Positions 33,942 through 43,100 of a stretch of DNA of 64,000 nucleotides are shown here, one piece after another. Every line of letters starts with the position of its first letter. Position 1 is the stretch's first letter. The notes beneath the pieces were generated by a model that had not been told where the DNA came from, ran no database searches, and saw nothing but the letters and a program-made list of their open reading frames with translations. The position numbers and the translations under genes were made by a program. The DNA is from JAWQFO01 sp033436665 (GTDB lineage: Bacteria; Pseudomonadota; Alphaproteobacteria; Rhodobacterales; Rhodobacteraceae), in contig NZ_JAWQFO010000002.1 in the NCBI RefSeq assembly GCF_033436665.1, positions 124,001 to 188,000 of the forward strand, written 5' to 3'.

Positions 33942-34820
33942 ATGGAGAACTGGGACGAGATCAGGACCGCCTTCCAGGTGGCGCGCATGGGCACAGTCAG
34001 CGGCGCCGCTGAGGTTCTCGGTGTGCATCATGCCACGGTGATCCGGCACATCGACGCGCTCGAGGGGCAGCTGGGCGTCAAGCTCTTCCAGCGGCATGCG
34101 CGCGGCTACACGGCGACCGAGGCCGGGCAGGACCTTTTGCGCGTGGCGCAGGCCACCGACGACCAGTTCAGCCAGCTTGCCAGCCGCATCCGCGGGCGCG
34201 GGACCGATGTCTCCGGAGAACTCGTCGTCACCTCGCTGGTCAGCTTCGCGCCGCAGATCGTGCCGGTGCTGGCAGCCTTCCAGCAGGCGCATCCCGAGGT
34301 CATCGTGCGCTACCTCACCGGTGACCGGCTGTTCCGGCTGGAATATGGCGAGGCGCATGTGGCGATCCGGGCGGGCAACGCGCCCGACCAGCCCGACAAC
34401 GTCGTACAGCCGTTCTGCGAACAGCAGATCGCGCTTTACGGTGCGGAGTCTTACGTCGCACGCCATGGCCGGCCCGGCGGAGTCGACGACCTTTCGGCGC
34501 ACCGGTTCGTCAGCGCGGATTCCGCCGAGAGCCGCGCGCCCTTCGCCAAGTGGCTGCGCGACCAGGTGCCGGCCGAGGCGATCACGTTCCGAAGCAGCGA
34601 CCCGCGGGCGATGACCGAGGCGATCCATGCCGGGGCGGGCTTGGGGTTCCTGGCGGTCGAAGAGGCCGAGACCCTTCCGGACCTTGTGCAGGTCATGGCG
34701 CCGCGGCCGGAATGGTCCTCGCCGCTGTGGCTGGTCACGCATGTCGATCTGCATCGCACGACAAAGGTGCAGGCGTTTCTGAGCTTTCTGAAGGCATCGG
34801 TGAAAGACCGCGTGTCATGA
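33942..34820 (+). CDS. LysR-family transcriptional regulator
   Basis: 292 aa. The N-terminal helix-turn-helix (about residues 5-65) has the LysR pattern FQVARMGTVSGAAEVLGVHHATVIRHIDALE; the C-terminal domain is a periplasmic-binding-like effector domain. I start at ATG 33942 behind CAGGAGG rather than at 33909. It is divergent from azoR and probably controls it, perhaps through the TGGCA/TGCCA arms at 33863 and 33889. Its stop overlaps the next gene, an exporter, which may share its regulation. Confidence 0.9.
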   Translation: MENWDEIRTAFQVARMGTVSGAAEVLGVHHATVIRHIDALEGQLGVKLFQRHARGYTATEAGQDLLRVAQATDDQFSQLASRIRGRGTDVSGELVVTSLVSFAPQIVPVLAAFQQAHPEVIVRYLTGDRLFRLEYGEAHVAIRAGNAPDQPDNVVQPFCEQQIALYGAESYVARHGRPGGVDDLSAHRFVSADSAESRAPFAKWLRDQVPAEAITFRSSDPRAMTEAIHAGAGLGFLAVEEAETLPDLVQVMAPRPEWSSPLWLVTHVDLHRTTKVQAFLSFLKASVKDRVS

Positions 34821-35719
34821 CGCCCTCGCACCAGGGCCACGCGGCGATGCTGGCCTTTTCGGCGCTGGTGGCGGGATCGTTCTCGCTCGGGGCGCTCGCC
34901 GCCAATGAGATCGCGCCGGCGGCGCTGAACGCCGTGCGGTTCTGGATCGCCGCCGCGGTGATCGGCGCTGCCGCACTGGCCACGACCGGGCTGCCGCGGA
35001 CCGCGTTCAGGGCGCCGTGGCGCTTCGTGGTTCTGGGCGGGCTCTTCGCTTTCTACTTCTTGCTGATGTTCGAGGGGTTGAAAACAGCGCCGCCGGTGAG
35101 TGCTGCGGCCGTGTTCACTCTGACGCCGGTCCTCGCCGCCGGTTTCGGCTGGCTGATCCTGCGGCAGGTGACCACGCCGCGCATGGCCGCGGCACTGGCT
35201 ATCGGCGGGGCCGGGGCGCTGTGGGTGATCTTCCGCGCCGACTGGCAGGCGCTGCGCGCATTCGAGGTTGGGCGCGGCGAGGCGATCTATTTCCTAGGCT
35301 GTGTCAGCCATGCCGCCTATACGCCCATGGTGCGGCGCCTGAACCGGGGCGAGGCGCCCTTGGTCTTTACCTTCGGCATGCTGATCGCAGGCGGGCTGCT
35401 GCTGACGCTGTTCGGGTGGCGAGAGATTCGCGCCACCGACTGGGGGGCGCTGCCTGCGATCGTCTGGGTCACTATCTTCTACGTTTCGGTCTTTGCCTCC
35501 GCCGCGACCTTCGTGCTGCTGCAGTTCGCGACGCTGCGCCTGCCGTCCGCGAAGGTCATGGCCTACACCTACCTAACGCCGAGCTGGGTGATCCTGTGGG
35601 AGATCCTGCTGGGACACGGCGCACCCGCACCGGTGGTGTTTCTCGGCGTGGCGCTGACCGTCGCGGCGCTTCTGCTGCTGGTGCGCGACGAGGAGTCCCC
35701 CGTGCGCGCAACAGGTTGA
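34817..35719 (+). CDS. DMT-family transporter (EamA type)
   Basis: 300 aa with about 10 membrane helices in two EamA repeats; it likely exports an amino acid or related metabolite. FEGLKTAPPVSAAAVFTLTPVLAAGFGWLIL marks the end of the first repeat (split here at about residues 80-110) and LRLPSAKVMAYTYLTPSWVILWE is the equivalent in the second. ATG 34817 overlaps the LysR stop (ATGA), so it is co-translated with the regulator. A REP-like repeat follows. Confidence 0.88.
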   Translation: MTPSHQGHAAMLAFSALVAGSFSLGALAANEIAPAALNAVRFWIAAAVIGAAALATTGLPRTAFRAPWRFVVLGGLFAFYFLLMFEGLKTAPPVSAAAVFTLTPVLAAGFGWLILRQVTTPRMAAALAIGGAGALWVIFRADWQALRAFEVGRGEAIYFLGCVSHAAYTPMVRRLNRGEAPLVFTFGMLIAGGLLLTLFGWREIRATDWGALPAIVWVTIFYVSVFASAATFVLLQFATLRLPSAKVMAYTYLTPSWVILWEILLGHGAPAPVVFLGVALTVAALLLLVRDEESPVRATG

Positions 35720-35734
35720 GACGGCGCGACAAGG

Positions 35735-35795
35735 TGGGGGCTCTGCCCCCGTCGCGGCGGTGCCGCGCCTCCCCCGGGATATTTCTAAACCAGAG
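35735..35795. repeat. REP-like GC-rich palindromic element
   Basis: Contains GGGGGCTCTGCCCCC (hairpin, 3-base loop) followed by CGCGGCGGTGCCGCG and CTCCCCCGGGATATTT. Elements of this kind are scattered between genes in many Rhodobacteraceae genomes. It may act as a terminator or mRNA stabiliser for the upstream transporter gene. Only one copy is seen in this window. Confidence 0.55.
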
Positions 35796-35879
35796 AGGCT
35801 GCGGATCTCGCGATTGGTCGAGGGAACAATTTCGTGAGCGGCGGGGTTTAGGCGATACTGAAGTGAAAAGGACCCCGCA

Positions 35880-35954
35880 ATGCGCAGCATCATCTACATC
35901 ATCGGTCTCATCGTGGTCATCCTGGCCGTTCTCAGCCTGCTTGGGCTGAACTGA
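35880..35954 (+). CDS. 24-aa hydrophobic microprotein 1
   Basis: Encodes 24 residues, nearly all one membrane helix (IIYIIGLIVVILAVLSLLGL). AAAGGA lies 9 bases ahead of the ATG. A second microprotein with the same IIYIIGLIVV core follows 34 bases later; the shared core in two adjacent frames argues for real, duplicated genes. Single-span proteins of this type can regulate membrane enzymes or transporters. Alternatively a type I-like toxin, though no antisense RNA signal was seen. Confidence 0.65.
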   Translation: MRSIIYIIGLIVVILAVLSLLGLN

Positions 35955-35988
35955 CCCTCGCCGCGAACGAGACATCGGGGATGAATTC

Positions 35989-36057
35989 ATGAACAATATC
36001 ATCTACATCATCGGCTTGATCGTCGTGGTGCTTGCGATCATCAGCCTAGCCTTCTGA
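35989..36057 (+). CDS. 22-aa hydrophobic microprotein 2
   Basis: Encodes 22 residues, MNNIIYIIGLIVVVLAIISL then AF. It shares IIYIIGLIVV and the following A and S-L spacing with microprotein 1. CGGGGA lies upstream of the ATG. It ends 7 bases before the convergent ArsR gene stop. Both have a polar N-terminus and no charged C-terminal tail, so they are probably N-in or N-out single-span peptides. Confidence 0.65.
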   Translation: MNNIIYIIGLIVVVLAIISLAF

Positions 36058-36063
36058 CGCGCC

Positions 36064-36405
36064 TCAGGGATCGTCACCGGGCGGCTCGGGGAGTTCCCGG
36101 GCGAGAAATCGCTCGAACGCATCGAGATTGATCGGCTCGAACTGGCCGAAGCCTTGCATCCAGACGGATGCGGTGCGCATCGCGTCGGGTTCGAGCCGGC
36201 ACCATTTGACGCGGCCGCGCTTTTCCTGGCTGACCAGCCCGGCCGCTGTCAGCACCATCAGATGCCGCGAGATCGCCGCCAGAGACATGTCGAAGGGCTC
36301 GGCCACATCCGTCACGGCCATGTCGTCCTCGAGCAGCATGCCGAGGATTGCACGCCTGGTCGGGTCCGCAAGCGCGGCGAAAATCTGATCGAGCGCGTCT
36401 GGCAT
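36064..36405 (-). CDS. ArsR-family transcriptional regulator
   Basis: 113 aa winged helix-turn-helix. LDQIFAALADPTRRAILGML is the classic ArsR opening, and SLAAISRHLMVLTAAGLVSQEKRGRVKWCRL is the recognition helix and wing (about residues 40-70). It has a single cysteine and no metal-binding ELCVCD motif, so it belongs to the non-metal ArsR subgroup often paired with SRPBCC or methyltransferase genes; none lies beside it. ATG 36405. Confidence 0.9.
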   Translation of the reverse strand: MPDALDQIFAALADPTRRAILGMLLEDDMAVTDVAEPFDMSLAAISRHLMVLTAAGLVSQEKRGRVKWCRLEPDAMRTASVWMQGFGQFEPINLDAFERFLARELPEPPGDDP

Positions 36406-36902
36406 GATGTCCTGTAGCGCGAGGCGCGGGTCGGCGAAAGCGAGATTTGGCCCTTGAGAGGGTCGCGCCTTGCCGGATTTCGGTGTCGGGATAGTGCGTG
36501 AAAACTATTGTGCTCTGCCGCCGTGCTTTTCTTTTGAGGCGAAATCTCCACAGCAGCGTCGGCATAAGATCAACGCAATCATCATTAACCTATCAAAGCC
36601 TTTATCCCAAGTCGTGCCGGATGGCGAGTGGGCTGTTATGGCCGTGTGACGGGAGTGTGCGATGTTCCGAGTTTGCCGCGCGGACACGGCCCGTCAGCCA
36701 TCATTCAACAAAACCATTGAATATGCGCAGGGGCCGTCGGGGCGGACGCGCCCGGTAAGCGGGCTCAGATCGGTCCATTGATCTGTTCCGGAAAAATCAG
36801 TTGTTTCAAAGGTTTGCCGCGATCCGTCCCGCCCCGCGATCGCGGTTGACTCGCCGGGGCGGTCTGAGTAGCACATGCCCAGCCATTCCGCGGGGAATTT
36901 GC
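36406..36902. other. Intergenic stretch ahead of the F0 ATP synthase operon
   Basis: 497 bases, A+T-richer than the flanks in 36490-36610. No convincing gene or structured RNA. TTGACT at 36846-36851 with TAGCAC at 36869-36874 (17-base spacer) is a weak candidate atp promoter, 28 bases before the atpI start. Confidence 0.4.
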
Positions 36903-37241
36903 GTGCCCGATCCAGACAGCCAGCAGCGTCTTCAGCAGCTCGAGAGCCGGATCGCCGCCGCCCGAAAGGCGCAGGGACCGAAACCGCGCGCGGATGAGCA
37001 CTATTCACAGGCCCAGCTGGCCTGGCGGATGGTGATCGAACTCGTGGCCGGTCTGGGGATCGGTTTCGGCATCGGATACGGGCTGGACGTTCTTTTCGGG
37101 ACACTGCCCGTTTTCATGGTGCTGTTCACGATGCTGGGCCTCGCGGCCGGGGTGAAGACAATGCTTCGCTCCGCCCAGGAGGTTCAGGAGAAGAAATTGG
37201 CCGAAGAGGCCGAACAGGATGTCGCGGCGCGCGGGGAGTGA
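36903..37241 (+). CDS. atpI: ATP synthase assembly factor AtpI
   Basis: 112 aa with two membrane helices (about residues 45-65 and 68-88). AtpI helps assemble the c-ring of the F0 sector. The family core WRMVIELVAGLGIGFGIGYGLD is present. I choose GTG 36903 with a GGGGAA site 8 bases upstream; no ATG start is available for this length. The N-terminal 40 residues are hydrophilic. It leads the F0 operon, typical for alphaproteobacteria. Confidence 0.87.
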   Translation: MPDPDSQQRLQQLESRIAAARKAQGPKPRADEHYSQAQLAWRMVIELVAGLGIGFGIGYGLDVLFGTLPVFMVLFTMLGLAAGVKTMLRSAQEVQEKKLAEEAEQDVAARGE

Positions 37242-37270
37242 CCCGCGGGGCCATGCAAGGGGAGCCGGAG

Positions 37271-38026
37271 ATGGCGACAGCACAGGGCGAAGACGCAGGC
37301 GGGCTGGTGTTCCACCCGATGGACCAGTTCATCGTGAAGCCGTTCTTCGGCGACGGACCGGTGGCCTGGTACACGATCACCAACGCCACCGTTTGGATGG
37401 CCCTGGCCGTTCTCGCCACCTTCCTGCTGCTGGTCTGGGGTGCCTCGAAGCGCGCCATGGTGCCGGGGCGCACGCAATCGGTGGCCGAACTGGCCTATGG
37501 GTTCATCTACAAGATGCTCGAAGACATCTGCGGCAAGGAAGGTGTGAAGTACTTTCCTTACGTGATGACGCTCTTCATGTTCATCGTGATGGCGAACTTC
37601 CTCGGGCTGATCCCGACGGCCTTTACGCCGACCTCGCACTTTGCCGTCACCGTGGTGCTGGCGCTCGCTGTCTTCCTGACCGTGACGGTACTGGGTTTCG
37701 TCAAGAACGGCACCGAGTTCCTCGGTCTGTTCTGGGTGACCTCCGCGCCGCTGGCGCTGCGGCCCGTGCTCGCGATCATCGAGCTGATCTCGTATTTCGT
37801 GCGGCCGGTCAGCCACTCGATCCGTCTTGCCGGCAACGTCATGGCCGGTCACGCGGTGATCAAGGTCTTCGCCGGCTTCGCGGCGATCGCCGTCATCTCG
37901 CCGGTCTCGATCCTGGCGATCACGGCGATGTACGGGCTCGAGGTTCTGGTTTCGTTCATCCAGGCCTACGTCTTCACGATCCTGACCTGCGTCTACCTCA
38001 AGGACGCGCTTCACCCGCATCACTGA
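37271..38026 (+). CDS. atpB: ATP synthase F0 subunit a
   Basis: 251 aa, five to six membrane helices. Subunit a forms the proton half-channels against the c-ring. The essential arginine lies in SHSIRLAGNVMAGH at about residue 190, and FVFTILTCVYLKDALH is the conserved C-terminal helix (reads YVFTILTCVYL). AAGGGGAG precedes ATG 37271; an upstream GTG at 37238 would overlap atpI but lacks a site. atpE follows after 62 bases. Confidence 0.95.
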   Translation: MATAQGEDAGGLVFHPMDQFIVKPFFGDGPVAWYTITNATVWMALAVLATFLLLVWGASKRAMVPGRTQSVAELAYGFIYKMLEDICGKEGVKYFPYVMTLFMFIVMANFLGLIPTAFTPTSHFAVTVVLALAVFLTVTVLGFVKNGTEFLGLFWVTSAPLALRPVLAIIELISYFVRPVSHSIRLAGNVMAGHAVIKVFAGFAAIAVISPVSILAITAMYGLEVLVSFIQAYVFTILTCVYLKDALHPHH

Positions 38027-38088
38027 CACGCGCGCGTGGCGACACGCGGCAATCCAATGCTCAACTTCCAATCGTAAGGAGAATTCAC

Positions 38089-38313
38089 ATGGAAGGCGAT
38101 CTCGCACACATCGGCGCCGGTCTGGCGGCAATCGGTTCCGGCGCAGCGGCCATCGGGGTCGGCAACGTGGCCGGCAACTACCTCGCAGGCGCCCTGCGCA
38201 ACCCCTCGGCTGCAGCCAGCCAGACCGCGACGCTCTTCATCGGCATCGCCTTCGCGGAAGCCCTGGGCATCTTCGCGTTCCTGGTTGCCCTGCTGCTGAT
38301 GTTCGCCGTCTAA
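38089..38313 (+). CDS. atpE: ATP synthase F0 subunit c
   Basis: 74 aa, two-helix hairpin that forms the rotor ring. The GSGAAAIGVGNVAGNYLAGALRNPS first helix and loop (RNP) are classic, and the proton-carrying glutamate is E58 in IAFAEALGIF. A TAAGGAG site precedes ATG 38089. Length and sequence match alphaproteobacterial c subunits with H+ rather than Na+ specificity. Confidence 0.96.
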   Translation: MEGDLAHIGAGLAAIGSGAAAIGVGNVAGNYLAGALRNPSAAASQTATLFIGIAFAEALGIFAFLVALLLMFAV

Positions 38314-38398
38314 GCTTCGCGGAACGACATTCCTTACGACGGGGCGGGTGCACGGCATCCGTCCCACCGAGGGGCAAGGTTTCCAAGGAGACGCCGGG

Positions 38399-38965
38399 AT
38401 GGCAACTGAAACGACACAAGGTGACGGGCTCGCCGACGCGACGGGCGTCGCGGCGCACTCGGCCACCGAGCAGAGCGCGGGCATGCCGCAGCTCGACTTC
38501 TCGACCTGGGGCAACCAGATCTTCTGGTTGGTCATTGCCCTTGTCGTCCTCTACCTGATCCTGTCGCGCGTGGCTCTGCCGCGTATCGGCGCCGTCCTGG
38601 CCGAGCGTCAGGGCACGATCACAAACGACATCGCCGCGGCCGAGGATCTCAAGGCAAAGGCGAAAGAGGCGGAAGCCGCCTACGACAAGGCGCTGGCCGA
38701 TGCCCGCACCGAGGCGCATGGCATCGTCGCCAAAGCCAAGGAGGACATCCAGGCCGATCTCGACGCTGCGATCGCCAAGGCCGACGCCGAGATCGCGGCG
38801 AAAACCGCGGAATCGGAAAAAGCCATCGCTGAGATTCGCGCCGGGGCGCTGGAATCGGTCCAGGAAGTGGCCAACGACGCTGCCAAGGAGATCGTTGCTG
38901 TTCTCGGCGGCAAGGCCGACGAGAAAGCCGTTGAGGCGGCCGTGGCCGCGCGGCTGAAAGGATGA
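38399..38965 (+). CDS. ATP synthase F0 subunit b'
   Basis: 188 aa. One membrane helix at about residues 42-63 (FWLVIALVVLYLILSRVALP) followed by a long charged helix (about 70-185) that forms the peripheral stalk with b. The 40-residue hydrophilic N-terminus before the helix is typical of the b' subunit (AtpF'/AtpX) of photosynthetic and related alphaproteobacteria. AAGGAG precedes ATG 38399. atpF overlaps its stop by 4 bases. Confidence 0.92.
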   Translation: MATETTQGDGLADATGVAAHSATEQSAGMPQLDFSTWGNQIFWLVIALVVLYLILSRVALPRIGAVLAERQGTITNDIAAAEDLKAKAKEAEAAYDKALADARTEAHGIVAKAKEDIQADLDAAIAKADAEIAAKTAESEKAIAEIRAGALESVQEVANDAAKEIVAVLGGKADEKAVEAAVAARLKG

Positions 38966-39540
38966 CGAGCATGGCACTGACACGCTTTACCCTCGGCACC
39001 GTTGCCGCATTGGGTCTTGCCGGTCCGGCGGCGGCGGCGACGGGTCCGTTCTTTTCGCTGCAAAACACCGATTTCGTGGTGCTGCTGGCCTTCCTCGTTT
39101 TCATCGGGGTGCTGGTCTACTTCAAGGTGCCGGGCATGGTCGGCAGCATGCTCGACAAGCGTGCCGACGGCATCCGCTCGGAACTCGAGGAGGCGCGGTC
39201 GCTGCGCGAGGAGGCCCAGAGCCTGCTGGCGAGCTACGAGCGCAAGCAGAAAGAGGTTCAGGACCAGGCCGACCGCATTGTCGCCCATGCGCGCGAAGAG
39301 GCGGAAGTCGCCGCCGAGCAGGCCCAGGCCGATCTTGCCAAATCGCTTGAGCGGCGCATGGCCGCCGCTGACGAGCAGATTGCCAGCGCGCGCAGCGCCG
39401 CGGTGCGCGAAGTGCGCGACCAGGCGATCACGGTCGCCGTGGCGGCTGCACGTGAGGTCATCGCCAAGCAGATGACGGCGAGCGACGCCAACAAGCTCAT
39501 CGACGACTCGATTGCGCAGGTCGAGACCAAGCTGCACTGA
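38962..39540 (+). CDS. atpF: ATP synthase F0 subunit b
   Basis: 192 aa. A signal-like N-terminus (about residues 8-26, ending PAAAA) is followed by the membrane helix FVVLLAFLVFIGVLVYF (about 38-54) and the long helical stalk. ATG 38962 overlaps the b' stop (ATGA); ATG 38971 is an alternative with better spacing from AAAGG. A strong terminator ends the operon. The F1 genes (atpHAGDC) must lie elsewhere, the normal split in Rhodobacteraceae. Confidence 0.93.
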   Translation: MTSMALTRFTLGTVAALGLAGPAAAATGPFFSLQNTDFVVLLAFLVFIGVLVYFKVPGMVGSMLDKRADGIRSELEEARSLREEAQSLLASYERKQKEVQDQADRIVAHAREEAEVAAEQAQADLAKSLERRMAAADEQIASARSAAVREVRDQAITVAVAAAREVIAKQMTASDANKLIDDSIAQVETKLH

Positions 39541-39565
39541 GCGGCGCAGGTCAGACAGCCCTGAA

Positions 39566-39591
39566 AGCCCCGGCCGTGTCCGGGGCTTTTT
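39566..39591 (+). terminator. Rho-independent terminator of the F0 operon
   Basis: AGCCCCGG (39566-39573) and CCGGGGCT (39580-39587) form an 8-bp stem with a 6-base loop, followed by a T-run to 39591. Confidence 0.9.
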
Positions 39592-39658
39592 CGTTGGCCG
39601 GGCTGAATCACCGGCTCTGCTTACCGGCTGTTAACCTTGGCACACACAGGCTTGCGCC

Positions 39659-40066
39659 ATGTGCCGCATTCTCGTTCTTTCCACGGTCGTCTGCGCCTGC
39701 TCAATGCCGGGTCCGCATTTCGAAGGCGTCGAGGCCACGCGCGTGACAACCAAAGGCGCGGTTTTCGACGTGCGCGTGAACGGCCGCCTCGCCGAGGCGG
39801 TGCGCGTCAATACGCGCTATGCGCCGCGGTTCGGACCGCTGGCGGACGAGGCAGGGCTGGCTATGCGCCAGGTGTCGGGCTGCACGGTGACGGAGGTGCG
39901 CGGCGATCAGGCCGTGGCGACCGGGTTGCTCGACTGCGGCGACGGCCCTCCGCCGGCCTCCCGGCTGGCGCCCGGCGGGACCTACGAATGCGTTCCCCTG
40001 GCCGGTTTTCCCGATGACGACCTGTCGGGAACCTACCTCGACTACGAGTGCGTTCCGGTGGGCTGA
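39659..40066 (+). CDS. Putative lipoprotein of unknown function
   Basis: 135 aa. The N-terminus MCRILVLSTVVCACSMPG has a short basic head, a hydrophobic stretch and a lipobox-like VCAC ending at C14, so it is probably an outer-membrane or periplasmic lipoprotein. The mature part is mostly beta-like with four further cysteines that could form disulfides (QVSGCTVTEV, LLDCGD, TYECVPL, DYECVPV). No family recognised. No clear ribosome-binding site is seen ahead of ATG 39659, so the start is uncertain. Confidence 0.6.
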   Translation: MCRILVLSTVVCACSMPGPHFEGVEATRVTTKGAVFDVRVNGRLAEAVRVNTRYAPRFGPLADEAGLAMRQVSGCTVTEVRGDQAVATGLLDCGDGPPPASRLAPGGTYECVPLAGFPDDDLSGTYLDYECVPVG

Positions 40067-40088
40067 GCAGAGGTTCGTGTCAATATCT

Positions 40089-40097
40089 TGTGGATAA
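40089..40097 (-). promoter_or_regulatory. Consensus DnaA box upstream of smc
   Basis: TGTGGATAA is the exact reverse complement of the DnaA box TTATCCACA. It lies about 100 bases before smc. A single perfect box may be used for DnaA-dependent control of gene expression rather than as an origin; no box cluster is seen around it. Confidence 0.5.
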
Positions 40098-40194
40098 CCT
40101 GCGGACTTCCGCAGCCTGTGGTAGGCGAAGATTGACACCTTTGGCTTCCGGGCGCAGTCTTGGCAGACCTTGAATCAGCAGGATCGCGGACGCC

Positions 40195-43100
40195 TTGCGC
40201 TTTTCGAAACTCAGACTGACCGGCTTCAAGAGCTTCGTGGACCCGACCGATCTTGTCATCGCGGACGGGCTGACCGGCGTGGTCGGACCGAACGGCTGCG
40301 GCAAGTCGAACCTGCTCGAGGCGTTGCGCTGGGTAATGGGCGAGAACCGTCCGACGGCGATGCGTGGCGACGGTATGGAGGACGTGATCTTCGCCGGGGC
40401 CTCGAGCCGCCCGGCGCGCAACTTCGCCGAAGTCTCGCTGCATCTCGACAACTCCGAACGTCTCGCGCCTGCTGGGTTCAACGACAGCGACCACCTCGAG
40501 ATCGTGCGCCGGATCACGCGCGACGCCGGCTCGGCCTACAAGGTCGGCGCCAAGGACGTGCGTGCGCGCGACGTGCAGATGCTCTTTGCCGATGCGTCGA
40601 CGGGGGCGCACAGCCCTGCGCTGGTCCGGCAGGGCCAGATCTCGGAGCTGATCAACGCCAAGCCCAAGAACCGCCGGCGCATCCTCGAGGAAGCCGCCGG
40701 GATCTCGGGACTCTACCAGCGCCGTCACGAGGCCGAGCTGAAGCTGAAATCGGCCGAGGCCAACCTGCTGCGCGTCGACGACGTGATCGAACAATTGGCC
40801 AACCAGCTGGCGCAGCTTGCGCGGCAGGCCCGTGCCGCCGCGCGCTACCGAGAGATCGGTGCGGACCTGCGGCGCGCCGAGGGTATGCTGCTCTACCGGC
40901 GCTGGCGCGAGGCGGACGAGGCACGGGCGCGGGCCGAGGACGACCTGCGCGAAAAGGTTTCGGCAGCGGCCCAGGCCGAGCTTGCCGTGCGCCATGCGGT
41001 CAAGGCGCGCGAGACCGCCGAGGCCGCGCTGCCGGCCCTGCGCGAGGAGGACGCGGTGGCAGCCGCGGTCCTGCAGAGGCTCACCGTGCAGCGCGACACG
41101 CTCGCCGACCAGGAGGCGCGGGCCGAGGCGCTGATCCGGACTCTCGACGGGCGCATCGCGCAGCTTGCCCGCGACATCGAGCGCGAAGGCGGCCTGAACC
41201 GTGATGCCGGCGAGACCATCGAGCGGCTGGAGTGGGAAGGCCGGGAACTTGCCAGGGCGGCCGAAGGCCATGACGAGCGCCTTGCCGAAGCGGCGGAGGC
41301 CGCGCACGAGGCGGCGGCCGTCCTGCAGGCGCGCGAGAACGATCTTGCGGAAAAGACCGAGGATGTCGCCCGGCTTGCCGCGCGGCACGGGTCCGCGCGG
41401 CGCCTGCTGGAGGACAGCCGCAAGTCGCAGGCAACGGCGGAACAGGGTGCGTCGAAGGCCCGCGGTGCCGTCGAGGCCAGTCAGGCAGCGCTCGACAAGG
41501 CAGGGGCGGATTTCCAGGCGGCGCAGGCGGCCGAAGCCGCAGCGGTGACCGCGGCCGAAAACGCCGAAGCCGCGCTGATCGCCGCCGACGAGGCGCTGGC
41601 CGAAACGCAGGGCCGAGAAGCGGATGCGCGCGCGCATCTGTCTGAGGCCGAGGGAGAGGCCAACGCGTTGCGCGCGGAGGCAGCGGCACTGGCCAAGCTG
41701 GTGCAGCGCGACACCGCCGAAAACGGCCAGATCCTCGATTTGCTTTCTGTGGCCCCTGGGTACGAGAAGGCGCTCGGCGCGGCACTGGCCGACGACCTGC
41801 GCGCGCCGCGCGTGGACGCGCAGGCGGCCTCCGGCTGGGTGGCTCTCGCCGGTTATGACAGCCCGCAACCGCTGCCCGAGGGCGTGAACCCGCTGTCGGA
41901 GGTCATGAGCGTCCCGGACGTTCTGGCACGACGCATCGGCCAGATCGGGCTGGTTTCGCAGGAAGACGGTGCGCGCCTGCAGGACCGGCTTCTGCCGGGC
42001 CAACGGCTGGTCTCGGTCGAAGGCGATCTCTGGCGCTGGGACGGGTTCCGCGCTGGGGCCGAAGATGCGCCCTCGGCGGCGGCGCTGCGGCTGCAACAGC
42101 TCAACCGCCTCGAAGAGTTGAAGCAGTCTCTGGAACTGGCGACGCAGAAAGCACTGGGCGCCAAGGGCGCGCACGAAACCCTGAAGGAAATGCTGGCAGA
42201 GCGCGCCAAGGCCGACACGGCGGCGCGCGAGGCGCGGCGCGCGGCGGACCGGCAGGTCGCCGAGGCCGGGCGCGCGCTGAGCCGGGCCGAGGCCGACCGA
42301 ACACTTGCCGAGGGTCGCCTCACCGAGATGGGGCTGGCGGTCAAGCGGCACGAGGACGAGGCCATGGGCGCACGCGGTCGCGTGCTCGAGGCAGAACGCG
42401 TCCTCGCCGATCTGGGCAACCTCGACGAGGCGCGCGCGGGGATGGACGACCTGCGCATGACGGTCGAGGCGGCACGGATCACGATGATGTCGCGCCGCTC
42501 CGCCCATGACGAAATGCGGCGCGAGGGCGAGGCCCGGACCAAGCGTGCGCAGGAGGTGACCAAGGAGATCAGCGGCTGGCGGCACCGGCTCGAGACTGCC
42601 GAGAAGCGCACCGCTGAACTGGTCGAGCGCAAGCAGGCTTCGGAGACCGAGCTTGAAGAGGCGCAGGCCGTACCGGGCGAAATCGCGGCGCAACGCGCTG
42701 AACTGAACGACGGGATCGCCAAGGCCGAATCCCGCAAGGCCAAGGCCTCCGGCGCCTTGTCCGAAGGCGAGGCCGGCCTGCGCGAGGCCACCGTGGCCGA
42801 ACGCGATGCCGAACGCCTCGCCTCCGAGGCGCGCGAGGCGCGGGCGCGGGCCGAGGCGCGGCGCGACGCGGCCCAGGAATCCGTCGCCGCGGCGGCAGAG
42901 CGAATTGCCGAGGACAGCCAGGTCACGCCGAACCAGCTTCTGGCACGGCTCGACGCCTTGCCCGACCAGATGCCCGGGGCCGACCAGCTCGAAGCCGACG
43001 TGAACAGGCTCAAGCGCCAGCGCGACGCGCTGGGGGCCGTGAACCTGCGCGCCGAGGAAGATGCGCGCGAGGTTCAGGACGAACACGACACGCTGACCCG

